Positions 1 through 12,026 of a stretch of DNA of 64,000 nucleotides are shown one piece after another. The stretch's first letter is position 1; each line of letters starts with the position of its first letter. The notes beneath the pieces were generated by a model, which saw only the letters and a program-made list of their open reading frames with translations, did no database searches and was not told the DNA's origin. Location of the stretch: positions 1,300,019 through 1,364,018 of the forward strand of contig VZRZ01002225.1 of the NCBI GenBank assembly GCA_013398175.1, read 5' to 3'. The position numbers and the translations under genes were made by a program. This DNA comes from Climacteris rufus (taxonomy: Eukaryota > Chordata > Aves > Passeriformes > Climacteridae).

Positions 1-59
1 AACATTTGTGCCTGGATGGGAGACAGATACACCTGGAAATTTATGACCCTTGTTCACAG
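1..59 (+). CDS. RERGL: RERGL coding exon (partial, third-from-last), Ras-like small GTPase family
   Basis: Reading from base 3, 19 codons run to the exon end (HLCLDGRQIHLEIYDPCSQ). A GTAAG donor begins at 60, so the intron is phase 0. The stretch corresponds to the strand before switch II of a Ras-type G domain. Where Ras proteins carry DTAGQ (G3 motif) this protein has DPCSQ, so the G3 glycine is missing; from memory human RERGL has the same variant. The exon continues left of the window. The start codon, P-loop and switch I are therefore not visible, about 42 residues judging from the human protein of about 205 residues. The assignment comes from the joined protein of this and the next two exons. 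RERG is the closest alternative, but its C-terminus is different. Confidence 0.85.
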
Positions 60-2329
60 GTAAGAATTTTGCAGGAGGAGAGTAAGGAAAGGCTGTTCTT
101 CATTCTACCTGTGTATATGATAAAAAGGGTCAAAGGGTTACAAACTTTTTGTTGAAATTTGTGCCTGCTGTTTTGTTTTTTTTTTTAAGGCTGAAATTTT
201 ATAGTTTCTGTGGCTCAGAACTGCAGAGTACTTTCCCATTTCATTGAAGAAGGCCTTCATTGCTTAAATTTTCTGGAAATGCATTTGCATTTTGGAATAT
301 TAGTAACAGAAACAACAGCAATTTTGCTTTACATAGGTAAATACAGAGATAAGTTATTGGATTATATGCAGTTTTTTTCAAGTGCCCTAAATTGATTAAA
401 TTTAGATTATAAAGCAAGTTTATTAAAAGGCTGCAGAAATGGTCAAAGTAGACAGGCCTGGAAGTAAGGCTTGCATTCACAGAATAATTTTGTTTTCCAG
501 GGAAAGCCATAATGTGGCTCGTGCACCTTGACAATTAAAATTTAACCACTGTAAACTGCTCTGAAATAAAGTTTTGTATTAATTTACTTCCTGCTATTAC
601 AGGAATAGAGAAACTTAGGTACACATGCAGATCTAGATAGGTCTGTCTGGCTAATAATATTGGCTTACCTACAGCTTCCATTTGCTGTCAGAATAAATCC
701 TGTGGCATGGGAACCACTCTTTATTAAGATACTTGAAACACTGGGAGTGGCAGCTGGATAGGCTAGACTAGATTCGGCCTAAAGTATAAACAGAGACTTT
801 GGTTGCTACATTATAGGCTCTTTTTTTTGCTTTTAGAGATACCAGAGACCAGCTGTGCTGGTACTCTCTGAGCTGTCTTGTACCAGTTTTGCCTTAGAAA
901 CAAGGCCTAGCTTTAGCTGTTTGCTGCTTTCTTCCCAGCATCTTCTTAGTGCCTGCACAGGAGCTGGTAGAGGTGATAATGCTTTTTGTCTGATAGGACT
1001 GGATGGGTTTGGGAGGTCCTGTATCCCATGGGAGCTAGGGAAGAAAAGCTCTGGTCCCAGTAAGAGACCAGACTGGGGAAGGAAGAATTGCCATTTTTGT
1101 TTCTGCTTCCCAAAATCTTCCTGCTCCCTGAGGTTTCCCTCTAGTAGCTGGATTCCTGTCAATGTCCCTTCATTCACCTGGGAAACAGCTGTCACACAAT
1201 CACACACACACACACACATGCCTTTCCTGCCCCTAAACCTGCTGCAGTCTCCACAGCATTAAAAATCTTGTATTAATGATGCTGAAGTATTCACACAGTT
1301 CTGGGAGCTTGTCTCATCTTTTGTTTGTCATGCATCCCATTTCATTGGCAGCATTGTTACCACGCCCTGTGGTAAATCACACCTTTTCCAGTCCAGATGT
1401 TTTATGGTGTTACAGGGCAGCCCTAATGCTGAGCTAATCAAGGCAACCAGGCTGGATGGCTGTGGAGATTATACATTACAAGTAGCAAAGTGCTAAACTA
1501 GTCAGGGACCAATTTAACTGTCCTCAGTTTACTATTCAAGATAGGTTTTCCTGAGAGCAGGAGTAATTTTTTTTCCTGATCAGCTTCCAGTATTTTATCT
1601 ATTTTGGGTCATATGCTCTTGCTAGCTGCTGCCAAATCATGTGCAGGGATAAGCTAAATTAAAATAGTTTAAAAATTACATTCCTTTGCTTAATGGGATA
1701 TTTTGTAGCTGTTGTCTTCTGGAAATCAGAAGTGTGACAGTTTCTTGGGGTGAAGGGACTCAAGTATTAGGATAACCCTATTATCACTTGAGTGCCTTTT
1801 GTCACTAGTTTTATTAAACTCTACTGCAGATTGAAAGGAGATTTTTTTCTGTCTCTCTAGAAATTTAACATATGGGTAATTAGTGTTTGAAATTTGAACA
1901 ACTAAAAGAAGAAGCAAAACAAATGAAGAAAAACATTAAGCTTCCGGTAGTCAGAAGAGTAGGAACATTCAAACCAGAGCTATAACCAGAAAATGCACAA
2001 ATATTGATGGCTCCTGTATGTTTTATTCTCATGTAACCCTGGAATTTTGCTGCTTAAACAAAGTATAAATGTTTCATAATGAACTCGTCAGTTATTCAAA
2101 GTGCCATCTTTAGTGATGTTTATTTATTAGGCTTTTGGAGCAGTGCTCACCTGAACTGGATGCCAGCACCTAGACCTAGACCTATTACAATACACCTATT
2201 ACAACACAATACAATTACCTACACCTTTTACAATACAAGGTACAGTGTTCTCACAGTCACAGTGACAAAGAAAATGCTCCGAAGTGACAACAGTAGCATC
2301 CTTTTTGCATGTGAATTTGAACTTTTCAG
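60..2329 (+). other. RERGL: RERGL intron (phase 0)
   Basis: The intron has a GTAAG donor at 60 and a CTTTTCAG acceptor ending at 2329. It is AT-rich, with a (CA)9 microsatellite at 1201-1218 and an imperfect tandem of CCTAGA and CCTATTACAA-like units around 2167-2240. Open frames inside it (for example 855-1262 +, 833-1219 - and 2079-2465 +) have no recognisable family and overlap each other, so I do not call them genes. Confidence 0.8.
1201..1218. repeat. (CA)9 microsatellite
   Basis: It consists of uninterrupted CA units in the RERGL intron, extended on the left by CACACAAT. Confidence 0.95.
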
Positions 2330-2478
2330 CCACAGAGGGGGAAGCTGTCCCTCACAGACGAGCTGCACTGGGCTGATGGCTTTATCATTGTCTACGACAT
2401 CAGCGACAGAGCATCATTTGCTTTTGCAAAAGCATTGCTGTACAGGATCCGAGAGTCCCACATAGGAGTTTGTAAAAA
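2330..2478 (+). CDS. RERGL: RERGL coding exon (penultimate)
   Basis: The exon has 49 full codons plus two bases of a split Lys codon. It opens with PQRGKLSLTDELHWADGF and continues with the hydrophobic strand and helix IIVYDISDRASF, FAKALLYRIRESH. WADGFIIVYDISDR is the characteristic beta-4 segment of the RERG/RERGL branch of the Ras superfamily. The acceptor is TTTTCAG ending at 2329. The donor is GTAAGT from 2479, which leaves a phase 2 intron. It joins in frame to the previous exon (phase 0) and to the exon at 3616. It probably acts as an intracellular GTPase-like protein of poorly known function. Loss of the G3 glycine in the preceding exon suggests weak or absent normal GTP hydrolysis, which is inference. 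Confidence 0.9.
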
Positions 2479-3615
2479 GTAAGTGGCATTATTTGATTCT
2501 TTTTTCCCCCTCAGTAAACATTCAGAAAAGCTGAGAACATTTCTGTGAGCTTGCAGGCATCCTAGCTCACATCCTGTGAGCTTGCAGGCAATTAAAATCC
2601 AGCAGCAGCAAAGTGACACAACACAATGCCAACAACCTGAAGGTAAAATATATGGCTAATTGCAATCTGTTTCACTGTATCCAAACCCAAGTACATCAGG
2701 ACTTTTGTTCTTATTTCTTACAGAACTAATATTTAATAAATGGCATAAATCTTTCTGCTGTGATTGACATGAACCTGGCATAGTCATGCTGTGCTTTTAC
2801 CCTCCCTCTCAGTTATCAATGGAGATGCACCAATATGGGGGTTGAAGAAAGCTTTTTCCTTAATAAATGAAAGTAATACCGCAAGTGTCTTCTAAACAGC
2901 CTTTAGCAGTGACTCCAACATCATTTGTGCACATGGGTGACCATGTGGTAAAAAAGAAACTACTTCCAAAAAGAACCACCAGAATTCCAACTGTGAGCCT
3001 GTGTGGTGGTGTGTATTCCTGCATCAGTCAGCTGAGGTGCTTTCTAAATAAAAATATTTTTCTTATATTAGAAGTGGAATTAAAAACCACTTTCTGTCTG
3101 TTTTACTGCTGAACTTTCTTAATTAAGGTTCCTCTGAAAGGAATAATTTTAGCAGAAACTTGGAATTAGGTTTCCTGTGTTTTCTTCTGAGTTATGCCAT
3201 TGACACAGAAGTATCTCTTGGACTCTATTCTGTTGCCTACAAAAGAAGATAATGATCAGTTTGCTTCTTCATGAAGTCCAGGTGCTGACAATATACTCAG
3301 CAGCACAGGGTATGATAACAGCAGTGGTTTAAAAATAAATTAATTCATTGAGTAGAGGAAATAAAATGAAAATCTACTGCTAGATAATAGTTTGTCTGGA
3401 AAATCCTTTGACATTTGACTTTGGCAAATGGAAAATTAGAAGTCTTCCTGGCAAGAAAGTGTGTGGTTAGTTCCTTTTGGTTTTGTTGTTGTTTTTTTTT
3501 TTGTTTTTTTTTTTAATGCTTATTATCCTGAACATACATGTTTTTCATACACACTGAATATAGGACACAGTATTGCAACATATCTTTTCTCTAACTGGAA
3601 TCTTTTTAATTTCAG
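2479..3615 (+). other. RERGL: RERGL intron (phase 2)
   Basis: The intron runs from a GTAAGT donor at 2479 to a TAATTTCAG acceptor ending at 3615. It contains an exact 17-base direct repeat (2543-2559 and 2574-2590) just after the donor and a T-rich run around 3490-3514. No coding content was recognised. Confidence 0.85.
2543..2590 (+). repeat. Exact 17-bp direct repeat
   Basis: CTGTGAGCTTGCAGGCA occurs at 2543-2559 and 2574-2590, 31 bases apart, in the intron about 65 bases after the exon donor. Confidence 0.95.
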
Positions 3616-3898
3616 AATGGTCGAGTCATCAATATTTTTGGTTGGCAATAAACAGGATTTGTGCCACATGAGGGAAGTCGGCTGGGATGAGGGACAGAAA
3701 CTGGCAATAGATAACAAGTGCCAGTTCTGTGAACTGTCTGCAGCAGAACATTACCAGGAAGTTGTGGCAATGTTCACAAAAGTCCTGAAGAATATCACTT
3801 CCAACTTCAAAGTGAAGGAAAAGAGACGACCAAGTGGATCAAAGTCAATGGTCAAGTTAATCAACAATGTGTTTGGAAAGAGAAGGAAATCTGTGTAA
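3616..3898 (+). CDS. RERGL: RERGL terminal coding exon, with stop codon
   Basis: The first base completes the split Lys codon. It is followed by 93 residues beginning MVESSIFLVGNKQDLC and a TAA stop at 3896-3898. The G4 guanine-recognition motif NKQD is intact, and a G5-like ELSAAE follows about 35 residues later. The tail is strongly basic (KEKRRPSGSKSM, then VFGKRRKSV) and has no CAAX box, so no C-terminal prenylation is expected. Membrane contact, if any, would be by charge. The tail matches my memory of human RERGL, which also ends KRRKSV, and differs from RERG. The three exons give 162 residues without frameshift or premature stop, so the gene looks functional here. An open frame starting at 3461 runs through the intron into this exon and is not the true start. 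Confidence 0.93.
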
Positions 3899-4224
3899 GA
3901 CATGGTTACTAGTGAAGTTGGAACAAGCTGAAATAACGGAGCAGAGGCAGCTCTTGGAATTCAGTGAATTTCCTCCAAAGGCCAATATCTGGGGGAGTAA
4001 GACAGTAGAAACCAAAGGTGGGAGATAGCATGGTCCAGTGGATGGTCTAGACCTGGAATATCTGATCTATTTCAAGTTCTGCTACAGTTTTAATCTGGTT
4101 AGGGCTGTACCACTTGAAATTTAAGTTCCTCCAGAGGAGAGGTTTAGTTGTATTTATTCAACACCAACACAGCCTTGAACAGAGCTTCTAAGTGCAACTG
4201 AAGTATAAACAGTTGTTTCACAGC

Positions 4225-4330
4225 TTTCCAAACTTATGTTGGAAAAGACCCTTAAGATCCTTGAGTCCAACCATTAACTTAACACTGCCAAGTCCACCAG
4301 TAAACCGTGTCCCTAAGTGCCACATAATTT
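4225..4330 (-). repeat. CR1 LINE 3' fragment (short, antisense)
   Basis: The + strand reads as the reverse complement of an avian CR1 3' end: TTGGAAAAGACCCTTAAGAT, then TTGAGTCCAACCATTAACTT and a CAAGTCCACC block. It is diverged and truncated to about 100 bases. Confidence 0.75.
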
Positions 4331-5753
4331 CTAGTAATCTAAGCCTTGCTGATCAAAGTCTGACTTCAGAATTTTGAGAAGTAGTTGGTTTTTTGTGCTC
4401 AAGAACATTTGCACTAAAGAAAGGCAAAATACTGTGGTTTCATGTGATAATGTATTTGTATTTAACTCAGATCCTTGTGTGCCTTACACCTGCTGATATT
4501 CATATAAATTAAATGCTTAGACACCAAATCTAAAACAGATACTTGCACAGATGCCCTGCAGAGGCACCAGAAGTAGAGATGCAGATATATAAAGCTGTAT
4601 TGTCTCATGTTCAGTATTTTTTTTTTTCATGAGTGATGAAAGAAAGTAGAGAGGGTTGAGGAGTGTGGGAACTGAAATGTTAGCGAAATGTTAGTCAGTG
4701 AGCACTGGACTGTTTTGGCAAGGTTGTTGTTGAGTGAAATAATTCTACAGTAAGGGCCAGCATAAGGCCAGGGCTGATCCCTTTCACAGAATAATTTTTG
4801 TGAGCTTTAACAAAGTTTCATTACCTGCAAGGTAGATGTGGCTGTTCAATTTTAAGTGGGAGCAGAAGCTTGGAAAGCATCTGGACTGGTAAAGAGCACA
4901 AGTTCTTTAGGATCTCTGCCTGTATTTAAAGGTCAGCCTGCTGGCAAGACCTGTGCTCCCAGAGAGTGTTTTTCCTAATAACCAATGTCCTTACAACTCG
5001 TCATCACTGTGATATTAGAATGCCACAGAGAGAGCACCGAGTAATGTTAGCTACACTTTTCAGATGTGGATATTAAACATCAGATGGGTCTAAATATGTT
5101 GTCAGTAGACATTCAGAGCTCTCTCTGTAGACAGCTAAATAAGGGCTTAGCCCAGCTTATTTGAAAGTGCTGTGCTCATACAGAAGTTATGAAAAGGAAG
5201 TGATCTAAAGCTGAGTTACTGCCTCCTACCCATTCCAGGGGACAGCTGGGATTCAGTTGTTGTAAGTTGCTGAGTTGAAGCCTCCCTCTGCTCTGAAATT
5301 TTACCTGCATTTGAACTAATAAGGTTATTTTAATTTTTTGAGATTCACCTTCCTAAAATAATATTAAAAAACTATATAACCTCAGCACTATGGTTGTAAA
5401 ATAATACTAAAGCACATTTTAATGTGTTGACCAAAGTTCACATCTTTTTTTAAGGAAAAGATACTGTTTCTTTCACTTGTTATAAGACTACAGCTATTGG
5501 AACATAGTTCTCAGTTAACAAGCACAAGGTTGCTCTATTTCTATGCAGGTACTGCTTTGCCATATCAGGAGCATTGTATTTTAACTGTATGGTCAGTATC
5601 TATGAGACTGAACATGAAGATTAACTCATGTACACCCTTCAGCTTCCCAGCACAGATGGGATTCCAGGACTACTAATAGACTGTTGTAGTTGTATCTTGC
5701 TCTAATATTGCCAGATTCCAGAACTCTTATTTTTATTTACTGCTCTGGTATTA

Positions 5754-5759
5754 AATAAA
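5754..5759 (+). terminator. Candidate polyadenylation signal AATAAA for RERGL
   Basis: This is a canonical hexamer 1.86 kb after the RERGL stop. A T-rich then TTGTGGT stretch lies about 30-55 bases downstream (roughly 5788-5813), the usual arrangement for a cleavage site. The hexamer is common in AT-rich DNA, so this is only a candidate. Confidence 0.3.
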
Positions 5760-5790
5760 CTGGATATAAGATGAATGTATTAGTTAATTT

Positions 5791-8182
5791 TTTTGTTTTC
5801 CCTTTCTTGTGGTATAAAGCTACAGAATTTTGTTTTGACTGCTGTAAAATTGAAGCACCATGCAGATCTGAAATTCAAATTAGAGAAAGTAAATCTGGGA
5901 ATCAGCCACTTGCACTAAAGGGGCCCTCTGGCTGTGACTCCTGAACACAATGAAGAAGCCTTCATGTACCTTTATGCAGTGAAGACAGCCTTTTAAAAAA
6001 AATCCGTTATCTTTTAAAAATTAGTCAAAACAGCTACAGAGAAGCCAATTCATTTTGCTCATATTAATAGGAACGTGGACTTCCAGATAGGTGGAACCCC
6101 AGAGTCTCTTTCTGTCTATGTGGAGAAAGGGTTGAAACAGAGAGTGCTTGTGTTGTGGCCCATGTGCTGGGCTGTGCTCACCTGAAAACTCTCTGAAACA
6201 GGATGCATTTAAATTTAAGCACACTGAAGCATCCAGTACAGACCCAATTTGATGTTCTTAGCATCATGATTTCACTTGTCTTTTATCGCTGGTAAGTGCA
6301 TATAAACAAGAATACAGAACTTTAAAGCAGATACACATTTTCCCATTCTAAATGTTCTTTTTCTTTTTAATATATTTTAAAATGAAAGTCTTTAAAAATA
6401 CTTAGACTGATAAAAACAGATATATATGTCTATATTTTGCTAAGTGTTCTTGGAATTCCAATAGTGAAGGTAATATGTGAACTGGTGCAGCCACATTGCA
6501 AACAAGAAATCAGCAAGAGCTCTCCTTGCATAGCACTGTAAATGATGTAAATGATGATTGATGCTCAGCCTTGACAGTGACATCACCTAGAGCACATAAA
6601 ACTCATTGAAGAGTGTGTGGAAATGGAGCTATTTGTGTTGCCACATATTGATTCAGCATAGAATCCCATCCTTTCTCACCAAGAGATTTTGAAATTGCTG
6701 TACAAGAGTCAAAAGTTTCTTACTGTCATGCCTAGAAGTTCTTGCTTATATGAACTTTCTAGTTTCAGTAAAATTTTGCCTCAGAAAGGCACTGAGAATT
6801 GATGTTCTTTCTCCCTGTCTTCAACTCATTTTCACTTTAGAAACAGTGACATAAAAGCAAAGAGATTCTACTGAAATATAAAGGTAATAGCCCCTGGCTC
6901 CCAAATGCTGTCTCTCAGAGAGCTTGCAGGGGGGTTTGAAGCTCTTTCTCACTATAGTTTTGAAATAAACAATTTAGACTAACACCATCTCAGCTCCTTT
7001 TCCTGCTGTCATGTCTGTATGCATTAAACTCCTTTTGTAAATCCTACTATAGTCATATTCACAACGGGGCAGAAGGGAAAATGTCACAGGAAAACTTAAG
7101 AGTGTGGTACTCCTGGAAAAAAAGGAATATTTGAGTGCAGTATTGGGTAGACCAACCAAACATGCTGTACTCTGAGGACAAAAGTAACTACCACAGGTTT
7201 TTTTAGCTCATTGCTAGAAGCTGACTTCTGAAGTGATGGAAGGGAGAACATTGAAGTTCAAAGACCTCATGAGTCATGTGGGGAGTGTTGTTGCTCTCCT
7301 TTCTGCCTTACCACACTGCTTTGAAGATGGAGCACCAGCAGATGCTTGAAGACATCTGATCCTGGCATTCTGTCCATCTCTGAGGCAGAGAGAGGGACAG
7401 AGGCCTGAATAGTTATGATGTTAATGGCCTGATTAGTTGTGATGCTTTCACTGACAGTCAGACCCAAATCACTCATTGGTGTTTTCAGAGGGTATTCTAT
7501 AAAAAAGAGAAATAAGAAAACCACTCAAAACAGACATAAAGTGCAGTAAGTATCCAAGAACATGCTAATTTTCCATCAAGATACCTTTTGGAGCAGGTGC
7601 TTTAGGTCAATGAAGTTTCATATTTTGCTTATGGATATAGGAACAAACTCCGGATCAGATTAATATGCTGGAAAGGAATCCTTGCCTATTCTCTCTGAAG
7701 CAAGGAATACATTAAAACAAAACCAAAAAAAAACAAAAAAACAAAGAGAAGGACTGCCAAACTAGTTGAATAATCTGGAGTAATATCAAACTGTGTATCA
7801 AAACAAATTAACCTTCTGCCTTCTGTCCATAAGAACACAGCCTTCTTCACATCCTTAACCTGCCCATGGGGAATGAAAACAAGGAGAAGCTAAACTTTGA
7901 TGTGCTCTACAGCCAGATTGAAAAGCAAAGCCTTTGCTTGCAAGTCTAAAAGTGCACCTGGGCACCTAACTTTCAACTTCTATTGTTGTAAAATTTGGGT
8001 TTGATATTTACATAAAGAAGCAGTGTTGTAAATGCCAAAGTGATCTGTTCTGTCAGTTTGTTTTGGTTTTTTTTTCCACACATATTAAATGAGACAGGCA
8101 GACTATTCTGGGTAGAAAGTTATTTTTAAACAGGCATTACTCTTTTCCAGAAACAGACTATAAGTTTGTCTCCTTTTAATTG
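5791..8182. other. Intergenic, no gene recognised
   Basis: This is AT-rich sequence with short open frames only, none over about 85 codons. A simple A-rich run lies at 7713-7745. Nothing else could be supported. Confidence 0.6.
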
Positions 8183-8290
8183 CTTTACAAAGTAAATTGA
8201 GTTCCTCTGGTTATATAATTAAAATCTACATTTAGACCTATATATTTGACATGACTTGAGCCATTTACTGCTACATTCATTTTTTTAAGA
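8183..8290 (+). repeat. Diverged dispersed repeat, copy 1 (unknown family)
   Basis: A 24-base core at 8183-8206 matches 9685-9708 at 22 of 24 positions, in the same orientation. Two more matching blocks follow in the same order: an AATTAAAATCTA/AATTAACATCTA block, and a CATTTACTGCT/CATTTAATGCT block at offsets of 79 and 66 bases. Collinearity suggests an old repeat pair or a local duplication. I do not recognise the family. Confidence 0.4.
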
Positions 8291-8599
8291 CTGGCCAGGA
8301 GTTCAGATATGCGTTTAATTACTACTGAAATATACAGAGTTTTTTCAGGGAGGTGTCTTAACAGTAGAGAGAAATATGTACCGCAAACAAGACAAGTGGA
8401 GAGCAGTGATCTAAGCCAGTCCCCTCTGTTCATATTCAGCAGCAAAATGGCATCACATTTGTGTAATATAATGCATTTTGAAATAAATATAAAAGAAGCA
8501 GAAATTAAAACATCTGACCTTAAAATGACAGGCATTGTGGTATCTAGTGGAGCTTTCATTTCTGATAAACACAACTTTATACATAGGCTGCACACAGGT

Positions 8600-8675
8600 T
8601 TTTTGTTGCGGTGTGGTTTTTTTGATTTTGTTTTGGTTTTGTTTCTTTGTTTTTTTTTCTTTTTTTTTTTTTTAC
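8600..8675. repeat. T-rich low-complexity tract
   Basis: This is mostly T with scattered G, ending in runs of 9 and 15 T. The open frames across it (8309-8683 + and 8577-8861 -) owe their length partly to this composition and are not considered genes. Confidence 0.85.
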
Positions 8676-9684
8676 AAAAGTGATTTCTAGTTTAATAGAT
8701 GAATTCCCTCCCAGAATAAACTTTATTTTAAAGACGCTGTGAACCCCTGAAAGTTTAACAATCTTTCGTGGAGTGCCTTTGAAAGCAACCCTCTGCATAA
8801 GGCTGAGAAACCTGATAGCTTTCCTGCTTCCAACATCTCCCTCTCGTGGCCTTTTCCTCACACTTCATCCTCCCTAGGTTGAAACATCGCTGCTATTAAA
8901 TCCGAGAACGCTCGTCACACAGTACAGGTGAAACCTCTCCTGTCTTCCAATACTATACAATTGTTGCAATCGATTATTCTAGGTTTAACAACATGACATC
9001 TCATAGGCTTCATTTGACAGGATCCTTATTAATAAAACTGTAGAGGGTGATAAGGTTTTTTTTCATGACTGACACTTCTGAGCTCAGCTGTTTCACTGAA
9101 ATAAAGTTCAGCTCTCTCGTCTAAGTCTCTGAAAGGTTTCCTGTTAACATCCCCTCCATGCATATTAATATCCTCAAGAAGGGCTCCAAAGCTTCTATTC
9201 TGTTCCCAAACCTGATAAAAGGTTTGACCTCCACCTTGTCTTTCTACAGCTTCCTGGAGGTTTTATCCCCAGAATATGACAGAGCCATGGGAGGGAGTGA
9301 AGGCAGACTTAGGCAAGAGTGTTCCTTCTCTTCTCTGCAAGCTGCAGTACAGATACACTACATCAACCTTTAGATAAGCAAGGTCACTTCGTGAAAAACT
9401 GCAAGGTTGGGCTCATCCAGCCCAAAGCAAAGATCTGCTTCTAGGTTCCCATCTCATCCATATACCTTTCCACCAAACAATTTGCTTCATCAAGGTGATG
9501 CCTCAAATAATATAGATGAATCACTTTCCAAAAGGCACTAAGCTCTCCACCCACTGTATAGGTAATTAGGGCTGGGGATCTCTAAAGTTAGGTGAGATGA
9601 ATCATGTTCCAAATATGGCCTCTTGGGGCTCTTTGTTAACTCTTTTGTCCTTCATCTTCAGCACTACAGAGCCCATCTGTCCTA

Positions 9685-9775
9685 CTTTACAAAGTCAATT
9701 GAGTCCCTATGGGCAGACAATTAACATCTAGCTTGAGATGACCACTGGGTCATTTAATGCTAAATTTATTTCATA
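9685..9775 (+). repeat. Diverged dispersed repeat, copy 2 (unknown family)
   Basis: This is the partner of 8183-8290. The core at 9685-9708 differs from copy 1 at two positions, and downstream blocks match in order with a 13-base length difference. It could be an ancient transposon remnant or a local duplication. Confidence 0.4.
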
Positions 9776-10691
9776 TGATTGATCAGAGTGCTGGATTATA
9801 TTTGATCCCCGCTGAACTCCATGAAACACCCTGAAATCCAACTGTCACAAGTTAAATTAATGGATGAACTGGAAATGAAGCTGAGGACAAGTTAACTGAG
9901 TACTGCCACAGACTGCTTCCAAGCCAGTTCATTAAAAGCTAACTAGCAGACCTTGATGCTTCACTGCAGTCTGCAGCAAAGCTATATTTTAAACGTTTGG
10001 CTGTGGTAACTCCAAAAAGCTAAGGTGGAGCAGAAAGTTGAATCAGGTCTGCTGACATCCAAGCTTGTGGTTCAACTAATCGGTTGTTTTCTGACTTGGA
10101 AAATATGTTTCAACCATTTGTGTGTGAGCAGAACCATTAGCTTGCTTTGTGACTTATTCTGATAGCAATTACCAGCCATATGGAATGAACCAAGCTCATT
10201 ATTGCAAACAGACAGCACAAAATCTCTGCATCATTTATGCCTTCATTTGCTGTTTCGTCTCCTCCTCTTTGCAACTGGAGAATTTTGCACTAAAAGGCTC
10301 TAATCTTACAATATTTCATTAAATGAGAAGTTTAAGTATACAACAAAGTTGTTTAGTGAGTTGTTTCCTTTAGACCACTGAGGTGAGGTCACAGTCACAG
10401 CAGTTTCTCAACACATCCCCATCTCCTACATCACTACAGCACCCAAACATCAGAATGAGAAGCCCAACAGCATGAATGTTGCTGACTCCCTTACTGAAAG
10501 TGCTAATCATGGTCTCTGCATTATATTCTGAGACCTTTTTTTCATAAATCTTAGGAAAAGACAGTGCACTTTGAAACTTTGCTTCCTCTTTCAAATTTGA
10601 CTCACAGGTTCAGAAGGTGGAGCAGGATGTACTGACAGGGCAGTTCAGAAAAGGTTAAATGGATATCTAGACTGCCATATTATTTTTCACT

Positions 10692-10715
10692 CCCCCCCCA
10701 ACCCCCCCGCCCTCC
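10692..10715. repeat. C-rich tract
   Basis: Runs of eight and seven C are separated by two A, followed by GCCCTCC. It is an isolated GC-rich spot in AT-rich DNA. Confidence 0.85.
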
Positions 10716-11978
10716 TTATACAGTTAAATTGGTAAACTATAACAGCAATTGCTTTATAGTTTCTTTCATATGAGACATCACCAGGATATCATATTTTGTT
10801 TTGCAATGAGGTGGCTGCATACAAAAAAACCCCTTTGGATTATGAGAAATGTCTCTTGCTGAAATATAGCTAGGCCTTATTCTTCAAATTCCCTGCCTGA
10901 GAATGCCTTCTGAGTGAGCTTTCCTACTTTCCTAACCACACGTCACATAGGTAAAGCTACTTGTGTGTAAGGGTTCTTATGATTGCTGGGCTGATCTAAA
11001 TGGATGCACAATTATATGATTAAATACAACAACATTTTTTACTAACTAGATATAATTTTGCCTGTCACTCAGAATTCAATTGCATTAGATGATTCACTAA
11101 ATGACTGAGGCAGTCTAGGATCTGTCCTATACAGACCTTAGGGAATACTGCAAATGCTGAACTACATCACATAACTTATCTTAAATGCAAATGGGAAGGC
11201 TTTACAAAGAAACTAATCTATACTCATCTTTTACTGCATTTGAATTCTCCCTCTGTATGCTTACATTTTGGATCATTAATACAGATTTACAAACAAATAC
11301 TATTGTTCATGGAGTTTTTTCTAAGGGTACAAAGTGCATGTAGTTAGACCTATGTTAAAAAAAGGCCAGTATATACAAATTTGTCAGTCCTGAATGATCC
11401 AGTCTGGCTTCATAGAACAAGTTAAACTTTTTTTTCCCCATATAACCTTTTAAACAATTCCTCCAAAGACATTTTGACTGTACTGCTGCTGTAAATTTCC
11501 TAGGAGCCACACCAGCTTTGCTTGGCTTAGCAAGTCACTCTTTCTTTCTGTTGTTTCCTCTCAGTCCAGCTTCAACATCGGGATCTTATTGTGATGAATT
11601 TAATAGCAGACTCTCATTATTAATACATAAAACAGACATAGGACAGTTTATGATTGTGACCTGCCCTATTTTTAACATAATGCACTGATACATGTCTGGG
11701 GCAGTGGGGTAGTGTGGGAGAAACATTTCCGTCTCTCTTCTCTTTCCAAATGCACATGCGATAAATCTGTTGTGGTTTAGGAGATCCATGCTAAAATATT
11801 CAAATACAGATATTCCCATGAATAGGTTCAGTTAGGGCAATACATACAACATTTTCAATGTGTACACTCGCACTTGTGAAGCTTCAACTCACAGGGTGAA
11901 TAGACAACACATGCCATGCATTGGAACTCCTGCATTTCCAGTTTGGCCACAAAGTACGTTTGCCTGCATGCTGAATAG

Positions 11979-12026
11979 GAGAGAGAGAGAGAGAGAGAGA
12001 TGCTGGTCAAAAAAAAAAAAAAAAAA
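11979..12026. repeat. (GA)11 microsatellite followed by an 18-base poly-A
   Basis: GA dinucleotides run from 11979 to 12000, then a short spacer, then A from 12009 to 12026. It is likely length-polymorphic. Confidence 0.95.

Larger units (their letters stand above)
3899..5790 (+). other. RERGL: RERGL 3' flank, probable 3' UTR (end uncertain)
   Basis: This AT-rich non-coding stretch follows the stop codon. It includes a CR1 fragment (about 4225-4330). Several ATTAAA/AATAAA hexamers occur. ATTAAA at 4508-4513 lacks an obvious GT-rich element. AATAAA at 5754-5759 is followed by a T/GT-rich stretch and is the best candidate end. The true cleavage site cannot be read from sequence alone. Confidence 0.4.

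Noticed and set aside
3461..3615. In-frame extension upstream of the last RERGL exon beginning at an ATG at 3461
   Set aside because: A consensus acceptor (TTTCAG) ends at 3615 and the family alignment starts at 3616. The upstream part is T-rich intron.
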